Origin: an uncultured Lachnospiraceae bacterium
Lineage (GTDB): Bacteria > Bacillota > Clostridia > Lachnospirales > Lachnospiraceae
Reading direction: 5' to 3'
NCBI GenBank assembly: GCA_900315735.1
Contig: ONAD01000001.1
Location: forward strand, 1-64,000
DNA: 64,000 nt
Numbering within the stretch: the first letter of the stretch is position 1; the number at the start of each line of letters is the position of its first letter. A program made the position numbers and the translations under genes. The notes below the pieces were generated by a model. The model was not told the origin of the DNA. It saw only the letters and a list, made by a program, of their open reading frames with translations, and did no database searches. Positions 8,874 to 17,892 of this stretch are shown here, in pieces.

Positions 8874-10176
8874 TTCGGTGAACAGCCGGGAACTGGTGCT
8901 TGGAATTCTGCTGGCGGTAACAAAGGATGGTATATACAGCCATGTGGCGATTTCTGATGTACTGACAAAATATCAGTATCTTGAGAAACAGGAGCGCAGC
9001 TTTATTACCAGAGTCAGTGAGGGCACATTAGAGCGCATGCTGGAGCTTGATTATATCATCAATCAGTTTTCCAGTGTAAAAGTGAATAAAATGAAGCCGG
9101 TGATTCGTTGTATTATCCGGAGTGCTGTCTATGAAATGAAATATATGGACAGCGTTCCGGTGTCGGCTTCCTGTAATGAAGCAGTAAAGCTTGCAAAGAA
9201 AAAAGGTTTTGGAAAGCTTTCCGGGTTTGTCAATGGAGTACTTCGGAATATCGGAAGAAATCTTGATAAGATTGTATACCCGGATAAGGAAAAATCTTAT
9301 AAACAGTATCTATCCATAACCTATTCTATCCCGGAATGGATGATTACACTCTGGGAGAAAAATTATTCCTTAGAGCGAATCGAAAAGATAGCGGAAGCAT
9401 TTTTACAAGAAGAGCCGTTGACCATAAGATGTAATCTTACAAAGATTACACCGGAAGCATTATTGGAGCGGTTAAAGAATCGAGGCATGGAAGTAACCAT
9501 AGATGAAAAGCTTCCTTATGCATTGCATGTAAGCGGTGTGGATTATCTTGGCAGCATTCCGGAATTTGCAGAAGGACTCTTTTATGTGCAGGACTTAAGC
9601 TCCATGAAGGTGGCAGAGGCGGCAGAGGTAAAAGCAAATGATACTGTCATTGATGTATGCGGAGCACCCGGTGGAAAGAGTATACATATTGCACAGCTGC
9701 TTTCCGGCAGTGGAAGGGTCATCACCAGGGATGTCAGTGAGTATAAAGTCTCTTTGATAGAAGAGAATATCAGGCGTCATCAGGTGACCAATATGACAGC
9801 CGAGCAGTGGGATGCCCGTGTATCAGATAGAGGCAGTATCGGCAAAGCAGATGTAGTTATTGCTGATTTACCATGTTCCGGACTGGGTGTGCTCCGGAAG
9901 AAACCGGACATCAAATACCGGATGCAGCCGGAAGATATCAAGTCACTGATTGCATTACAGCGGGAGATTTTATCCACGGTTCATCAGTATGTGAAGCCGG
10001 GCGGCAGAATGATTTACAGCACCTGTACCATTGATGCAGGCGAGAATGAAGAAAATGTTGCATGGTTTATTGCAAATCACAAAGAATTTGAATTGGAAAG
10101 CATGGAACAGATTCTGCCGGATGAATTAGGCAGTGACGGATTTTTTATTGCCAGATTAAGGAAACAGAATGTATGA
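8866..10176 (+). CDS. rsmB: 16S rRNA m5C967 methyltransferase RsmB
   Basis: Methylates cytosine 967 of 16S rRNA using SAM. The N-terminal third is the NusB-like RNA-binding domain. The C-terminal methyltransferase has the SAM motif VCGAPGGKSIHIAQL, the motif IV ADLPCSGLGVLRKKPD and the catalytic-cysteine motif YSTCTIDAGENEENV. I chose ATG 8866 rather than the in-frame TTG at 8851 because TTGGAGGACG there is the ribosome binding site. It overlaps the peptidase gene before it and shares ATGA with rlmN. Confidence 0.95.
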   Translation: MTDSVNSRELVLGILLAVTKDGIYSHVAISDVLTKYQYLEKQERSFITRVSEGTLERMLELDYIINQFSSVKVNKMKPVIRCIIRSAVYEMKYMDSVPVSASCNEAVKLAKKKGFGKLSGFVNGVLRNIGRNLDKIVYPDKEKSYKQYLSITYSIPEWMITLWEKNYSLERIEKIAEAFLQEEPLTIRCNLTKITPEALLERLKNRGMEVTIDEKLPYALHVSGVDYLGSIPEFAEGLFYVQDLSSMKVAEAAEVKANDTVIDVCGAPGGKSIHIAQLLSGSGRVITRDVSEYKVSLIEENIRRHQVTNMTAEQWDARVSDRGSIGKADVVIADLPCSGLGVLRKKPDIKYRMQPEDIKSLIALQREILSTVHQYVKPGGRMIYSTCTIDAGENEENVAWFIANHKEFELESMEQILPDELGSDGFFIARLRKQNV

Positions 10177-11210
10177 TAGAAAAAGTTGATGTAAAATCCT
10201 TAAATTTAAAAGAATTAGAAGAATTTCTTATATCTCTTGGAGAGAAGAAATTCCGGGCAAAGCAGATATATGAATGGATGCACATCCATCATGTTACCTC
10301 CTTTGATGAGATGACGAATCTTTCGAAGAATTTAAGGGAGACATTAAAAGAAAAAGCAGACCTTGTAGTATTAGAAGAAGAACTGCTACAGATTTCGAAG
10401 ATTGACGGAACGAGAAAGTACTTATTTGCACTGGAAGATGGGAATATGATAGAAAGTGTGCTGATGAAGTATAAGCATGGAAATTCCGTGTGTGTCTCTT
10501 CCCAGGTAGGCTGCCGTATGGGGTGCCGGTTCTGTGCATCGACACTGGACGGACTGGTGCGTAATCTGACGCCGTCGGAAATCCTAGAGCAGATATACCG
10601 GATTCAGGAGAGTATCGGAGAACGTATTTCTAATGTGGTAGTCATGGGAAGCGGAGAACCTATGGATAATTATGATAATATCGTAAAATTCATTGAGCTT
10701 CTGACCGATGAACACGGACTTCATATCAGCCAGAGAAATCTTACGGTATCTACTTGTGGACTGGTACCGCGGATGAAGCAGCTTGCGGATTTGAAGCTTC
10801 AGATTACACTGGCACTTTCCCTGCATGCATCCTCTCAGGAAAAAAGGAAAGAGCTGATGCCGGTTGCCAATAGTTATGAGCTTTCTGAGGTCTTAGATGC
10901 CTGCAGATATTATTTTGATAAAACCGGACGAAGAATCACTTTCGAGTACAGTCTGGTGGGTGGTGTCAATGATACGGATGAGGATGCAGAGCGGCTGGTT
11001 AAGCTGGTTTCCGGTATGAACTGCCACATCAATCTGATTCCGGTAAATCCTATTAAAGAGCGGGATTATGTGCAGTCAAATCATGAGGAAATCCTCAAAT
11101 TTAAAAATAAACTTGAAAAAAACGGAATTAATGTTACTATTAGAAGGGAAATGGGCAGAGATATTGATGGTGCCTGTGGACAGTTAAGAAAGAAATTTTT
11201 AGAAAGGTAG
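10173..11210 (+). CDS. rlmN: Dual-specificity rRNA/tRNA adenine-C2 methyltransferase RlmN
   Basis: A radical-SAM enzyme that methylates A2503 of 23S rRNA and A37 of some tRNAs. The 345-residue protein has the CxxxCxxC cluster motif CRMGCRFCAS near residue 114, the MGSGEPMDNYDN motif near residue 159 and the conserved C-terminal cysteine in GACGQLRKKF that forms the covalent intermediate. Its start overlaps the rsmB stop as ATGA. Confidence 0.97.
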   Translation: MIEKVDVKSLNLKELEEFLISLGEKKFRAKQIYEWMHIHHVTSFDEMTNLSKNLRETLKEKADLVVLEEELLQISKIDGTRKYLFALEDGNMIESVLMKYKHGNSVCVSSQVGCRMGCRFCASTLDGLVRNLTPSEILEQIYRIQESIGERISNVVVMGSGEPMDNYDNIVKFIELLTDEHGLHISQRNLTVSTCGLVPRMKQLADLKLQITLALSLHASSQEKRKELMPVANSYELSEVLDACRYYFDKTGRRITFEYSLVGGVNDTDEDAERLVKLVSGMNCHINLIPVNPIKERDYVQSNHEEILKFKNKLEKNGINVTIRREMGRDIDGACGQLRKKFLER

Positions 11211-11220
11211 GTGGACTATC

Positions 11221-11964
11221 ATGAAGACTTTTTCAATTACAGATATCGGACAAAAGCGCAGTTCCAATCAGGACTATGTTTTTTCCTCTGAGCAGCCGAT
11301 TGGTAATCTGCCAAATCTTTTTATTGTTGCAGATGGAATGGGAGGACATAAAGCGGGAGATTATGCTTCCAGATATACGGTAGAGACATTGGAGAAGCTG
11401 ATTCGGGAATCGACATTGTCAGAGCCGGCTGCAATTATTGAGTCTGCAGTAAAGCAGGCAAATACCATGCTGTTGGGAGAAGCAAATAACCATGAGGAAA
11501 TGAAGGGAATGGGAACCACTTTGGTAATTTGTACCATTCATGACAACGTGCTTACAGTTGCCAATGTGGGAGACAGCAGATTATATGTAGTAAATCAGGA
11601 AATCAGACAGATTACGAAAGACCATTCGCTGGTAGAAGAAATGGTGCGAATGGGTGAGATGGACAAAGAAACAGCCCGGAATCACCGTGATAAAAATATT
11701 ATTACAAGGGCAATCGGAGCAGTCCCGGAAGTGGATGTGGATTTCTTTGAAATTAATCTGGATCCGGAAGATGAGATTCTTATGTGTACCGATGGATTAA
11801 CCAACATGGTAGAGGATGCAGATATCAGAAATATCATGCTCAGTCAGCGTGATATTGCAGAACAAGCAGAAAGACTGGTAAAGACTGCCAATGAAAATGG
11901 CGGTAAAGACAACATTACAGTAATTGTAATAAAACCATTTTCGGATGAGGTGAAGATATGTTAA
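11221..11964 (+). CDS. prpC: PP2C-type Ser/Thr phosphatase (PrpC/Stp)
   Basis: A 247-residue metal-dependent phosphatase that opposes the adjacent PASTA kinase. The family motifs are present: an N-terminal TDIGQKRSSNQD, VADGMGGHKAGDYAS near residue 38, GTTLV near 99, ANVGDSRLYV near 115, and the C-terminal GGKDNITVIVI. Its end overlaps prkC by 7 bp, so phosphatase and kinase are made together, as is usual in Firmicutes. Confidence 0.95.
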   Translation: MKTFSITDIGQKRSSNQDYVFSSEQPIGNLPNLFIVADGMGGHKAGDYASRYTVETLEKLIRESTLSEPAAIIESAVKQANTMLLGEANNHEEMKGMGTTLVICTIHDNVLTVANVGDSRLYVVNQEIRQITKDHSLVEEMVRMGEMDKETARNHRDKNIITRAIGAVPEVDVDFFEINLDPEDEILMCTDGLTNMVEDADIRNIMLSQRDIAEQAERLVKTANENGGKDNITVIVIKPFSDEVKIC

Positions 11965-14021
11965 CAGAGGGAATGTTTATCGCAGAACGTTATGAAATTA
12001 TTGGAAAAATAGGCGCAGGCGGAATGTCTGATGTTTATAAGGCAAAGGATCATGTCTTAGGACGTTTTGTAGCAATTAAGGTTTTAAAACAGGAATTCAG
12101 TGAAGATGTAAATTTTGTGACAAAGTTCCGTACAGAGGCACAGTCAGCAGCAGGATTAGAGCATCCAAACATCGTAAATATCTATGATGTCGGAAGCGAA
12201 AACGGCATGCATTATATTGTCATGGAATATGTGGATGGAATCACATTAAAGACATATATTGAGAAAAAAGGCAAACTGACTTACAAAGAGGCAGTCAGCA
12301 TTGCCATTCAGGTAGGCAGAGGTATTGAGGCTGCACACAATAAAAATATTGTGCACCGTGATATCAAGCCACAGAATATTATTATTTCCACAGAAGGAAA
12401 AGTAAAGGTAACCGATTTTGGAATTGCCCGTGCAGCAACTTCCAATACCATCAATTCTGATGTTATGGGTTCTGTACATTATTCTTCTCCGGAGCAGGCA
12501 AGAAACGGTTTCGTAGATGGCAAGAGTGATATTTATTCTCTTGGAATCGTCATGTATGAAATGGTAACCGGAAGAGTTCCTTTTGATGGAGATACTACTG
12601 TTGCAGTAGCAATCCAGCATTTACAGGAAGAAATGGTTCCACCAACAGCGTATACACCAGACCTTCCAATCAGCTTAGAGAAGATTATTTTAAAATGTAC
12701 CCAGAAGAATCCGGACCGCCGTTATGAGAATATGGGCGAGCTGTTGATTGATTTAAAGAAATGTCTGATTAGTCCGAATGAAGACTTTGTTACCATGGTT
12801 CCACTTGGCAGCAATGATAAGACCAGAGTCATCGGACAGGATGAATTAGAGCAGATTCGGGAAGGCTCCGGAAAAGTTTCCTATGATGAAGAGGAAGAAG
12901 CAGGAGACGAAGAAGAACCGGATGAGGATGAATTAGCAGAGGATGATGAGAAAGAGAATGGAATTCTCAATCCGAAGATGGAAAAAGCAGTTACCATTAT
13001 GGGAATTGTTGCTGCAGTTATCATCGTAGGAATCGTCATTTGCCTGGTTGGTAATATCCTTGGAATTTTCCGTTTTGGCGGCAGCAAGAAGAAGGATACC
13101 GAGACAGAGATTACAACAGAAACCGAAACAGATACCGAAGATAAAATCGAAATGATTGACTTACGTGGTCTTACTTTTGAAGAAGCACAGAAAGAAATCA
13201 AAGATAAGAAGCTTGATATCAAGTTAGAAGAAGGCGAGGAGATTTCCTCTGATGATTATGAGGAAGGACAGATTGCCGAGCAGAGTGTGAAGAAGGGTGA
13301 ATCTGTAAAGGCTGGCGATACCGTTACCGTTCGTATCAGCAGCGGAGCAGGAGATATTCCGATTCCTGACGTAGCCGGATATAAGTCCTCTGAAGCACAG
13401 AAGAAATTAGAGGATATGGGCTTTAAGGTAAGCACGGATTATGATTACAGTGATACCGTACAGCAGGATTATGTTATCAAGACCACACCGGATATCGGAA
13501 CCAATGCAAAGAAGGGTGATACCATTACTTTGATTTTAAGCCGTGGTATTGAAAGCGTGCAGGTACCGGATGTCAGAGGGCACTCAGAAACTGATGCGAA
13601 AAACGAATTAACCGGCGCAGGCTTAAATGTTACAACCAAGACCGATTACAGCGATGATGTGGCAGAAGGCCTTGTTATCAGCCAGGATCCGGTAAATGGC
13701 AAGTTTGTTGACCGTGGAACAACCGTTACCCTGACCATCAGTTTAGGTAAGAAGACAACATATTATTCTTATAAGAGCGATACATTAGCAGTACCGCAGG
13801 ATGGCAAGAATTACATTGGCGGAACCGTTACTCTGAAAGGTTCTGACGGAAGTACCCTCTGGACTACAACCTTCGAGGGAACAACACCAGGTTCTGTGAA
13901 TGTAGATAATATTAAAAATATGAGCAGTGGTACACTTGAGGTTGACTGGACATATGCGAACGAAGATGGCACAACAGGAACCAATGTGGTATCGACCTCT
14001 GTAAACTTTACTGAAAAATAA
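11958..14021 (+). CDS. prkC: Membrane Ser/Thr protein kinase with PASTA domains (PrkC)
   Basis: A 687-residue receptor-like kinase that senses cell wall material. The cytoplasmic kinase domain (about residues 10-275) has the glycine loop IGAGGMSDVY, Lys41 in VAIKVLK, the catalytic HRDIKPQN with Asp135 and DFGIA. A very acidic juxtamembrane stretch (residues 308-332) precedes one membrane span (about 344-371). Outside the cell there are three PASTA repeats (about 390-590), then a short extra beta-rich C-terminal domain of about 75 residues that ends the protein. Partner phosphatase prpC is immediately upstream. Confidence 0.95.
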   Translation: MLTEGMFIAERYEIIGKIGAGGMSDVYKAKDHVLGRFVAIKVLKQEFSEDVNFVTKFRTEAQSAAGLEHPNIVNIYDVGSENGMHYIVMEYVDGITLKTYIEKKGKLTYKEAVSIAIQVGRGIEAAHNKNIVHRDIKPQNIIISTEGKVKVTDFGIARAATSNTINSDVMGSVHYSSPEQARNGFVDGKSDIYSLGIVMYEMVTGRVPFDGDTTVAVAIQHLQEEMVPPTAYTPDLPISLEKIILKCTQKNPDRRYENMGELLIDLKKCLISPNEDFVTMVPLGSNDKTRVIGQDELEQIREGSGKVSYDEEEEAGDEEEPDEDELAEDDEKENGILNPKMEKAVTIMGIVAAVIIVGIVICLVGNILGIFRFGGSKKKDTETEITTETETDTEDKIEMIDLRGLTFEEAQKEIKDKKLDIKLEEGEEISSDDYEEGQIAEQSVKKGESVKAGDTVTVRISSGAGDIPIPDVAGYKSSEAQKKLEDMGFKVSTDYDYSDTVQQDYVIKTTPDIGTNAKKGDTITLILSRGIESVQVPDVRGHSETDAKNELTGAGLNVTTKTDYSDDVAEGLVISQDPVNGKFVDRGTTVTLTISLGKKTTYYSYKSDTLAVPQDGKNYIGGTVTLKGSDGSTLWTTTFEGTTPGSVNVDNIKNMSSGTLEVDWTYANEDGTTGTNVVSTSVNFTEK

Positions 14022-14029
14022 GGATGCAC

Positions 14030-14908
14030 ATGCAGGGAAAAATAGTCAAAGGAATTTCCGGATTCTACTACGTTCATGTAGTGGAATCCGGAATTTATGA
14101 ATGTAAGGCAAAAGGAATATTCCGCCAGCAGAAGATGAAACCGCTGGTGGGAGATGATGTAGAGATTGATATTATTTCAGAAGAGAAGAAGACTGGAAAT
14201 GTTGCAGCAATTCTTTCGAGAAAAAATGCACTGATTCGTCCGGCAGTTGCCAATGTGGATCAGGCTCTTTTGATTTTCGCAGCGGCAAGTCCCAATCCGA
14301 ATTTTAATCTTTTAGACCGCTTTCTGGTAATGATGGGACGGCAGGATGTTCCGGTAATCCTTTGTTTTAATAAGTGTGATTTGATTACCGAAGAACAAAA
14401 ACAGGAGATTGCAGCTATTTATGAAGCAAGCGGCTGTAAGATACTCTTTGTCAGTGCGAAGAAGGAACTGGGACTGAAAGAACTTCAGGAAATATTGGCA
14501 GGAAAGACTACAACGGTAGCAGGACCTTCCGGCGTGGGAAAATCTTCACTTATTAATCTTTTAGCACCGGAAGCCTGTATGGAGACCGGTGAAATCAGTA
14601 AGAAGATAGAGCGGGGTCGTCATACCACAAGACATGCAGAGCTGATTCAGCTTAAGGAAGACGGTTACATTATGGATACACCGGGATTTAGTTCCTTATA
14701 TCTTCCGGAAATGGAAAAGGAAGAATTGCAGGATTGTTATCCGGAGTTTGCAGCATTTGAACCGTATTGCAGATTTCAGGGCTGTTCCCATATCAGCGAG
14801 CCGGACTGCGGAGTCAAAGAAGCTTTATCAAAAGGAAAGATTCATCCGGTGCGTTATGAAAATTACTGCCAGCTTTATGGAGAATTAAAGGACAGAAAGA
14901 AGTACTAA
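14030..14908 (+). CDS. rsgA: Ribosome biogenesis GTPase RsgA
   Basis: A circularly permuted GTPase that helps mature the 30S subunit. An N-terminal OB fold is followed by G4 (FNKCDLI), then G1 (AGPSGVGKSSLIN), then G3 (MDTPGFSS), the permuted order expected for the family. The C-terminal zinc region has CYPEF, CRFQGCSH and DCGV. ATG 14030 is favoured over ATG 14024 because AAGGA sits at a workable distance only from the later one. About 292 residues. Confidence 0.94.
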   Translation: MQGKIVKGISGFYYVHVVESGIYECKAKGIFRQQKMKPLVGDDVEIDIISEEKKTGNVAAILSRKNALIRPAVANVDQALLIFAAASPNPNFNLLDRFLVMMGRQDVPVILCFNKCDLITEEQKQEIAAIYEASGCKILFVSAKKELGLKELQEILAGKTTTVAGPSGVGKSSLINLLAPEACMETGEISKKIERGRHTTRHAELIQLKEDGYIMDTPGFSSLYLPEMEKEELQDCYPEFAAFEPYCRFQGCSHISEPDCGVKEALSKGKIHPVRYENYCQLYGELKDRKKY

Positions 14909-14914
14909 AATAAT

Positions 14915-15000
14915 TAGAGTATCGAAAGAGAAGATATAGAAATTAAGATATCGAAAAACAAGGTACAGTAAAATAAGATACCGAAGAATATTGGATACAG
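14915..15000 (+). repeat. Degenerate tandem repeat in the rsgA-rpe spacer
   Basis: TATCGAAA (14920), TATCGAAA (14949) and TACCGAAG (14979) recur every 29-30 bp in an A-rich spacer, each with similar flanking AAGATA-like sequence. It looks like a decayed tandem duplication rather than a regulatory element. Confidence 0.45.
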
Positions 15001-15014
15001 AAAGGAATCAGACG

Positions 15015-15674
15015 ATGAATTGTTTATCCCCATCTATTTTATCAGCAGATTTTAGTAAATTAGGAGAAGAGATTAAGACGGTAGATGAAGCCGGGGCACA
15101 GTACATTCATATCGATGTAATGGATGGAAGCTTTGTGCCAAGCATTTCCTTTGGAATGCCGGTAATCCGTTCCATTCGAAAATGCACCGATAAAATATTT
15201 GATGTTCATCTGATGATTGATGAGCCAATCCGTTATATTGATGAGCTGGTAGACTGCGGAGCTGATTTGATTACGGTGCATGCAGAAAGCTGTAAGCATT
15301 TAGACCGGACCATTGAAGCTATCAAGGAACGTGGCATTATTGCAGGAGTGGCATTAAATCCTGCCACACCATTAACTGCCATTGAGCATATCTTGGAGAA
15401 AGTGGACATGGTATTAATCATGACAGTAAATCCGGGCTTTGGCGGACAGAAGCTGATTCCTTATACTATCGATAAAGTGCGTCAGTTAAAGAAAATGGTG
15501 CAGGAGCGTCAGCTGAAGCTTGATATTGAAGTAGATGGCGGTGTAAATCTTTCCAATGTTGAGACATTGATGGATGCGGGAGCGAATATCATCGTTGCCG
15601 GAAGTGCAGTCTTTGGCGGGGATGCAGAAGAGAATACCAGATGTTTCTTAAATCTCATTAATGGTGGTAAATAA
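15015..15674 (+). CDS. rpe: Ribulose-phosphate 3-epimerase
   Basis: Interconverts ribulose 5-phosphate and xylulose 5-phosphate in the pentose phosphate pathway. It is a TIM barrel with LSPSILSADF at the start, the metal and catalytic motifs HIDVMDGSFVPS and DVHLMI, VNPGFGGQ near residue 142 and DGGVN near 176. The ATG at 15015 with AAAGGA is preferred over an upstream in-frame TTG at 14991, giving 219 residues, the usual length. It belongs to the prkC-rsgA-rpe-thiN run. Confidence 0.95.
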   Translation: MNCLSPSILSADFSKLGEEIKTVDEAGAQYIHIDVMDGSFVPSISFGMPVIRSIRKCTDKIFDVHLMIDEPIRYIDELVDCGADLITVHAESCKHLDRTIEAIKERGIIAGVALNPATPLTAIEHILEKVDMVLIMTVNPGFGGQKLIPYTIDKVRQLKKMVQERQLKLDIEVDGGVNLSNVETLMDAGANIIVAGSAVFGGDAEENTRCFLNLINGGK

Positions 15675-15675
15675 A

Positions 15676-16323
15676 ATGAAAACATTGATTATCAATGGCG
15701 GAACCATAGAGGATGCATTTGCATTAAACTATATAGATAAGATAAAACCGGATTGTATCCTAGCGGCAGACCGGGGCATGGAATTCTGTTACCGCAATCA
15801 GATAAAACCGGATGTCATATTAGGAGATTATGATTCGGTAGATAAGACCATACTGGAAGTATTTCACCAGCAAAATGGCATTGAGTGGCACCAGTATCAG
15901 CCGGAGAAGGATTATACCGATTCTGAAATTGCCATTGGAAAAGCCATGGAGCGGGACAGCAGCGAAATCCATATATTAGGCGGTACCGGTACAAGACTTG
16001 ACCATGTGTTAGGCAATATACAGCTTCTGATGCAGCCACTGGCAAAAGACATTCCGTGCTTTCTCATAGATTCCCATAACCGGATTCGCCTGTTGAAAGA
16101 ACGTACAATTCTTCCGAAGAGTCAGCAGTTCGGAAAGTATGTATCTTTACTTCCTCTTACAACAGAAGTAACCGGAGTAACATTGACCGGAATGAAATAT
16201 CCTCTGGAGGATGCAGCATTTACCAGTGATAATACATTGGGCGTCAGCAATGAAATTGCAGACGATGAAGCGGTGATAGATTTGAAAAATGGAATATTGA
16301 TTATGATTGAATCGAGAGACTGA
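15676..16323 (+). CDS. thiN: Thiamine pyrophosphokinase
   Basis: Converts thiamine to thiamine pyrophosphate with ATP. The sequence shows ADRGMEFCYRNQIKPD, LGDYDSVD and the DYTDSEIA motif near residue 82, followed by GGTGTRLDH, all typical of the family. ATG 15676 lies 1 bp after the rpe stop and follows GGTGG. An in-frame ATG at 15661 lies inside rpe and is less likely. About 215 residues. Confidence 0.93.
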   Translation: MKTLIINGGTIEDAFALNYIDKIKPDCILAADRGMEFCYRNQIKPDVILGDYDSVDKTILEVFHQQNGIEWHQYQPEKDYTDSEIAIGKAMERDSSEIHILGGTGTRLDHVLGNIQLLMQPLAKDIPCFLIDSHNRIRLLKERTILPKSQQFGKYVSLLPLTTEVTGVTLTGMKYPLEDAAFTSDNTLGVSNEIADDEAVIDLKNGILIMIESRD

Positions 16324-16355
16324 TTTCTGTAGGACGGAAAGAGGTCTCTTTTTTT
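16315..16355 (+). terminator. Terminator after thiN
   Basis: AGAGAC at the end of thiN pairs with GTCTCT before a run of seven T residues (about 16347-16354), with a smaller inner stem in between. It closes the housekeeping run that began at murE. Confidence 0.65.
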
Positions 16356-16445
16356 GCATCAAACATTTGGAAGAAGCTGGCGGTGGCAGGGTGGCTATGT
16401 AGGAATGGGCTTAAAGAAACAGATAACGTTTTTTTTTGTTTAGTA

Positions 16446-16676
16446 GAATAGCGGCACAGTCTGTCCGATATCAATACATTATAAAGTCTGCTAGGAGCAC
16501 TTGGAATTTCGTCCAACAACAGGCAACGCTGGCACAGGGAAGTGCCAGCGAGGCGCATTTGAACATGGATGTGAATATGCGCCGGTTGCCGGAACTGATT
16601 AAAGATGCTATCGAAATTCTTAGTGCTCCGGCAGGCTTTATGCCTGTATTGGAGCGGATAGCCTGTGCCGCTATTC
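16446..16676 (+). ncRNA. TwoAYGGAY-type structured RNA, copy 2, within a 231-nt folded unit
   Basis: This has the same architecture and the same 231-nt length as copy 1. The second core hairpin has arms GGCGCAT/ATGCGCC (16552-16558 with 16577-16583) and the loop ATGGAT. The first core hairpin has a perfect 8-bp stem (16528-16535 with 16542-16549) but its loop is AGGGAA, so the AYGGAY signature is lost on that side. The closing helix is GGCAAC/GTTGCC. Outer helices are GAATTTCG/CGAAATTC, GGAGCACT/AGTGCTCC, AAAGTCTG/CAGGCTTT, CAATAC/GTATTG, TCCG/CGGA and a perfect 14-bp terminal stem (16446-16459 with 16663-16676). Many pairs differ from copy 1 but still pair, which is evidence for a folded RNA. 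Confidence 0.78.
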
Positions 16677-16709
16677 AGCTAAAATGCAAAGAAAGGTATT
16701 TTCTATATC

Positions 16710-16762
16710 TTGACAAATCAAAAAAATATAGTACAATACAATTCATAGTAAATAAATAGGAA
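16710..16762 (+). promoter_or_regulatory. Promoter and sulfur-type operator of the siroheme/binding-protein unit
   Basis: TTGACA (16710-16715) and TACAAT (16732-16737) are 16 bp apart. Overlapping the start point is ACAATTCATA (16738-16747), six bases, then AAATAGGAA (16754-16762). The same two-part element occurs at 45648-45672 and, inverted, at 19460-19484. The placement over the transcription start suggests repression. Confidence 0.75.
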
Positions 16763-16777
16763 AAGGATGAAAAGAAA

Positions 16778-17821
16778 ATGAACAGAAGAGTAAGAACAAA
16801 ATTAACAGCACTTGGTCTCGGAGTAACATTAATGTTTACAGCACTGACAGGATGTGGAAATAAGGATGCAAAAGAGACTTTAAGCACAGAGCAGCAGTCC
16901 ACGACAGAGACAATAGAGAGCACAGAAAGTGTGACAGAAGCAGCAGGAAATGAAGTGACAGAGGGAGCCAGTGAAGAGAATCCGATTACTTTTACCGATG
17001 CACTGGGAAGAGATGTAACCGTAACTTCCTATGACCGTGTAGCAGCTATGATTGGAAGCTTTGCAGATGTATGGTTATTAGCCGGTGGTGAACTGGTGGC
17101 AACAGCCAATGATTCCTGGGAGTCATTAGACCTTGACTTAGGGGATGATGTGGTAAATCTTGGAAGCATCCAGGAGCCAAATACAGAAGCATTACTTGCT
17201 GCACAGCCGGATCTTGTAATTGCAAGTACCAATACCACTTCTAATGTAGAGATGGAAAATATGCTGACAGAAGCAGGTATTACAGTAGCATATTTTGATG
17301 TATCTGATTTTGATGCATATCTTCAGATGTTAGACATCTGTACAGATATTACCGGAAGAAAAGATTTGTATGAGAAAAACGGACTTGAAGTTCAGAAACA
17401 GATTGAAGAAATCAAGACCAGAGTAGATGACTCTCATCCAAGCGTATTATTTTTACGTGCAGCAGCAAGTGGCGTAAAAGCCAAAGGAAGTGAAGGCAGC
17501 GTAGGCGGTGAGCTGTTAAAGGATTTAGGCTGCGTGAATATTGCGGACAGCGACAGCGGATTATTAGACAACTTGAGCCTTGAAGCAATCGTAACTGCAG
17601 ACCCGGATTACATTTTCGTGACCACACAGGGAAGTGATACGGATGCGGCACTGGAAAATGTGCAGGAAACCTTAATTGACAGCCCGGTATGGAGCAGTCT
17701 TACCGCAGTAAAAGAAAATCATTATTATGTACTGGATAAACGGCTTTACAATCTGAAACCGAATGCCCGCTGGGGAGAAGCATATAAAGAGCTGGCAGAC
17801 ATTTTATATCCGGAAAACTAA
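16778..17821 (+). CDS. Metal-chelate-type ABC transporter substrate-binding lipoprotein
   Basis: A 347-residue exported lipoprotein with lipobox LTGC near residue 26, a Thr/Glu/Ser-rich linker (about 30-70) and a FepB/BtuF-type periplasmic-binding fold: FTDALGRDVTVTSYDRV, then EALLAAQPDLVIAS and the C-terminal VLDKRLYNLKPNARWGEA. The family binds siderophores, haem, cobalamin or oxyanions. The ligand here is unknown. No permease or ATPase is adjacent; a matching FecCD/FecE-type pair lies at 43.7-45.5 kb. It shares the sulfur-type operator and precedes the siroheme synthase, so iron or tetrapyrrole supply for sulfite reductase is a reasonable guess. Confidence 0.85.
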   Translation: MNRRVRTKLTALGLGVTLMFTALTGCGNKDAKETLSTEQQSTTETIESTESVTEAAGNEVTEGASEENPITFTDALGRDVTVTSYDRVAAMIGSFADVWLLAGGELVATANDSWESLDLDLGDDVVNLGSIQEPNTEALLAAQPDLVIASTNTTSNVEMENMLTEAGITVAYFDVSDFDAYLQMLDICTDITGRKDLYEKNGLEVQKQIEEIKTRVDDSHPSVLFLRAAASGVKAKGSEGSVGGELLKDLGCVNIADSDSGLLDNLSLEAIVTADPDYIFVTTQGSDTDAALENVQETLIDSPVWSSLTAVKENHYYVLDKRLYNLKPNARWGEAYKELADILYPEN

Positions 17822-17892
17822 GACGCAGAATCTTGAGTGAAAGATCAGTAAAATAGCAGGCAATAAAGAGTATGCAATAAAGGAGAAGCGGG

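Noticed and set aside
2632-16676. The two related 231-nt units as copies of a mobile element
   Set aside because: There are no target duplications, and the terminal stems differ in sequence between copies while still pairing. That fits a conserved RNA fold better than transposed DNA.
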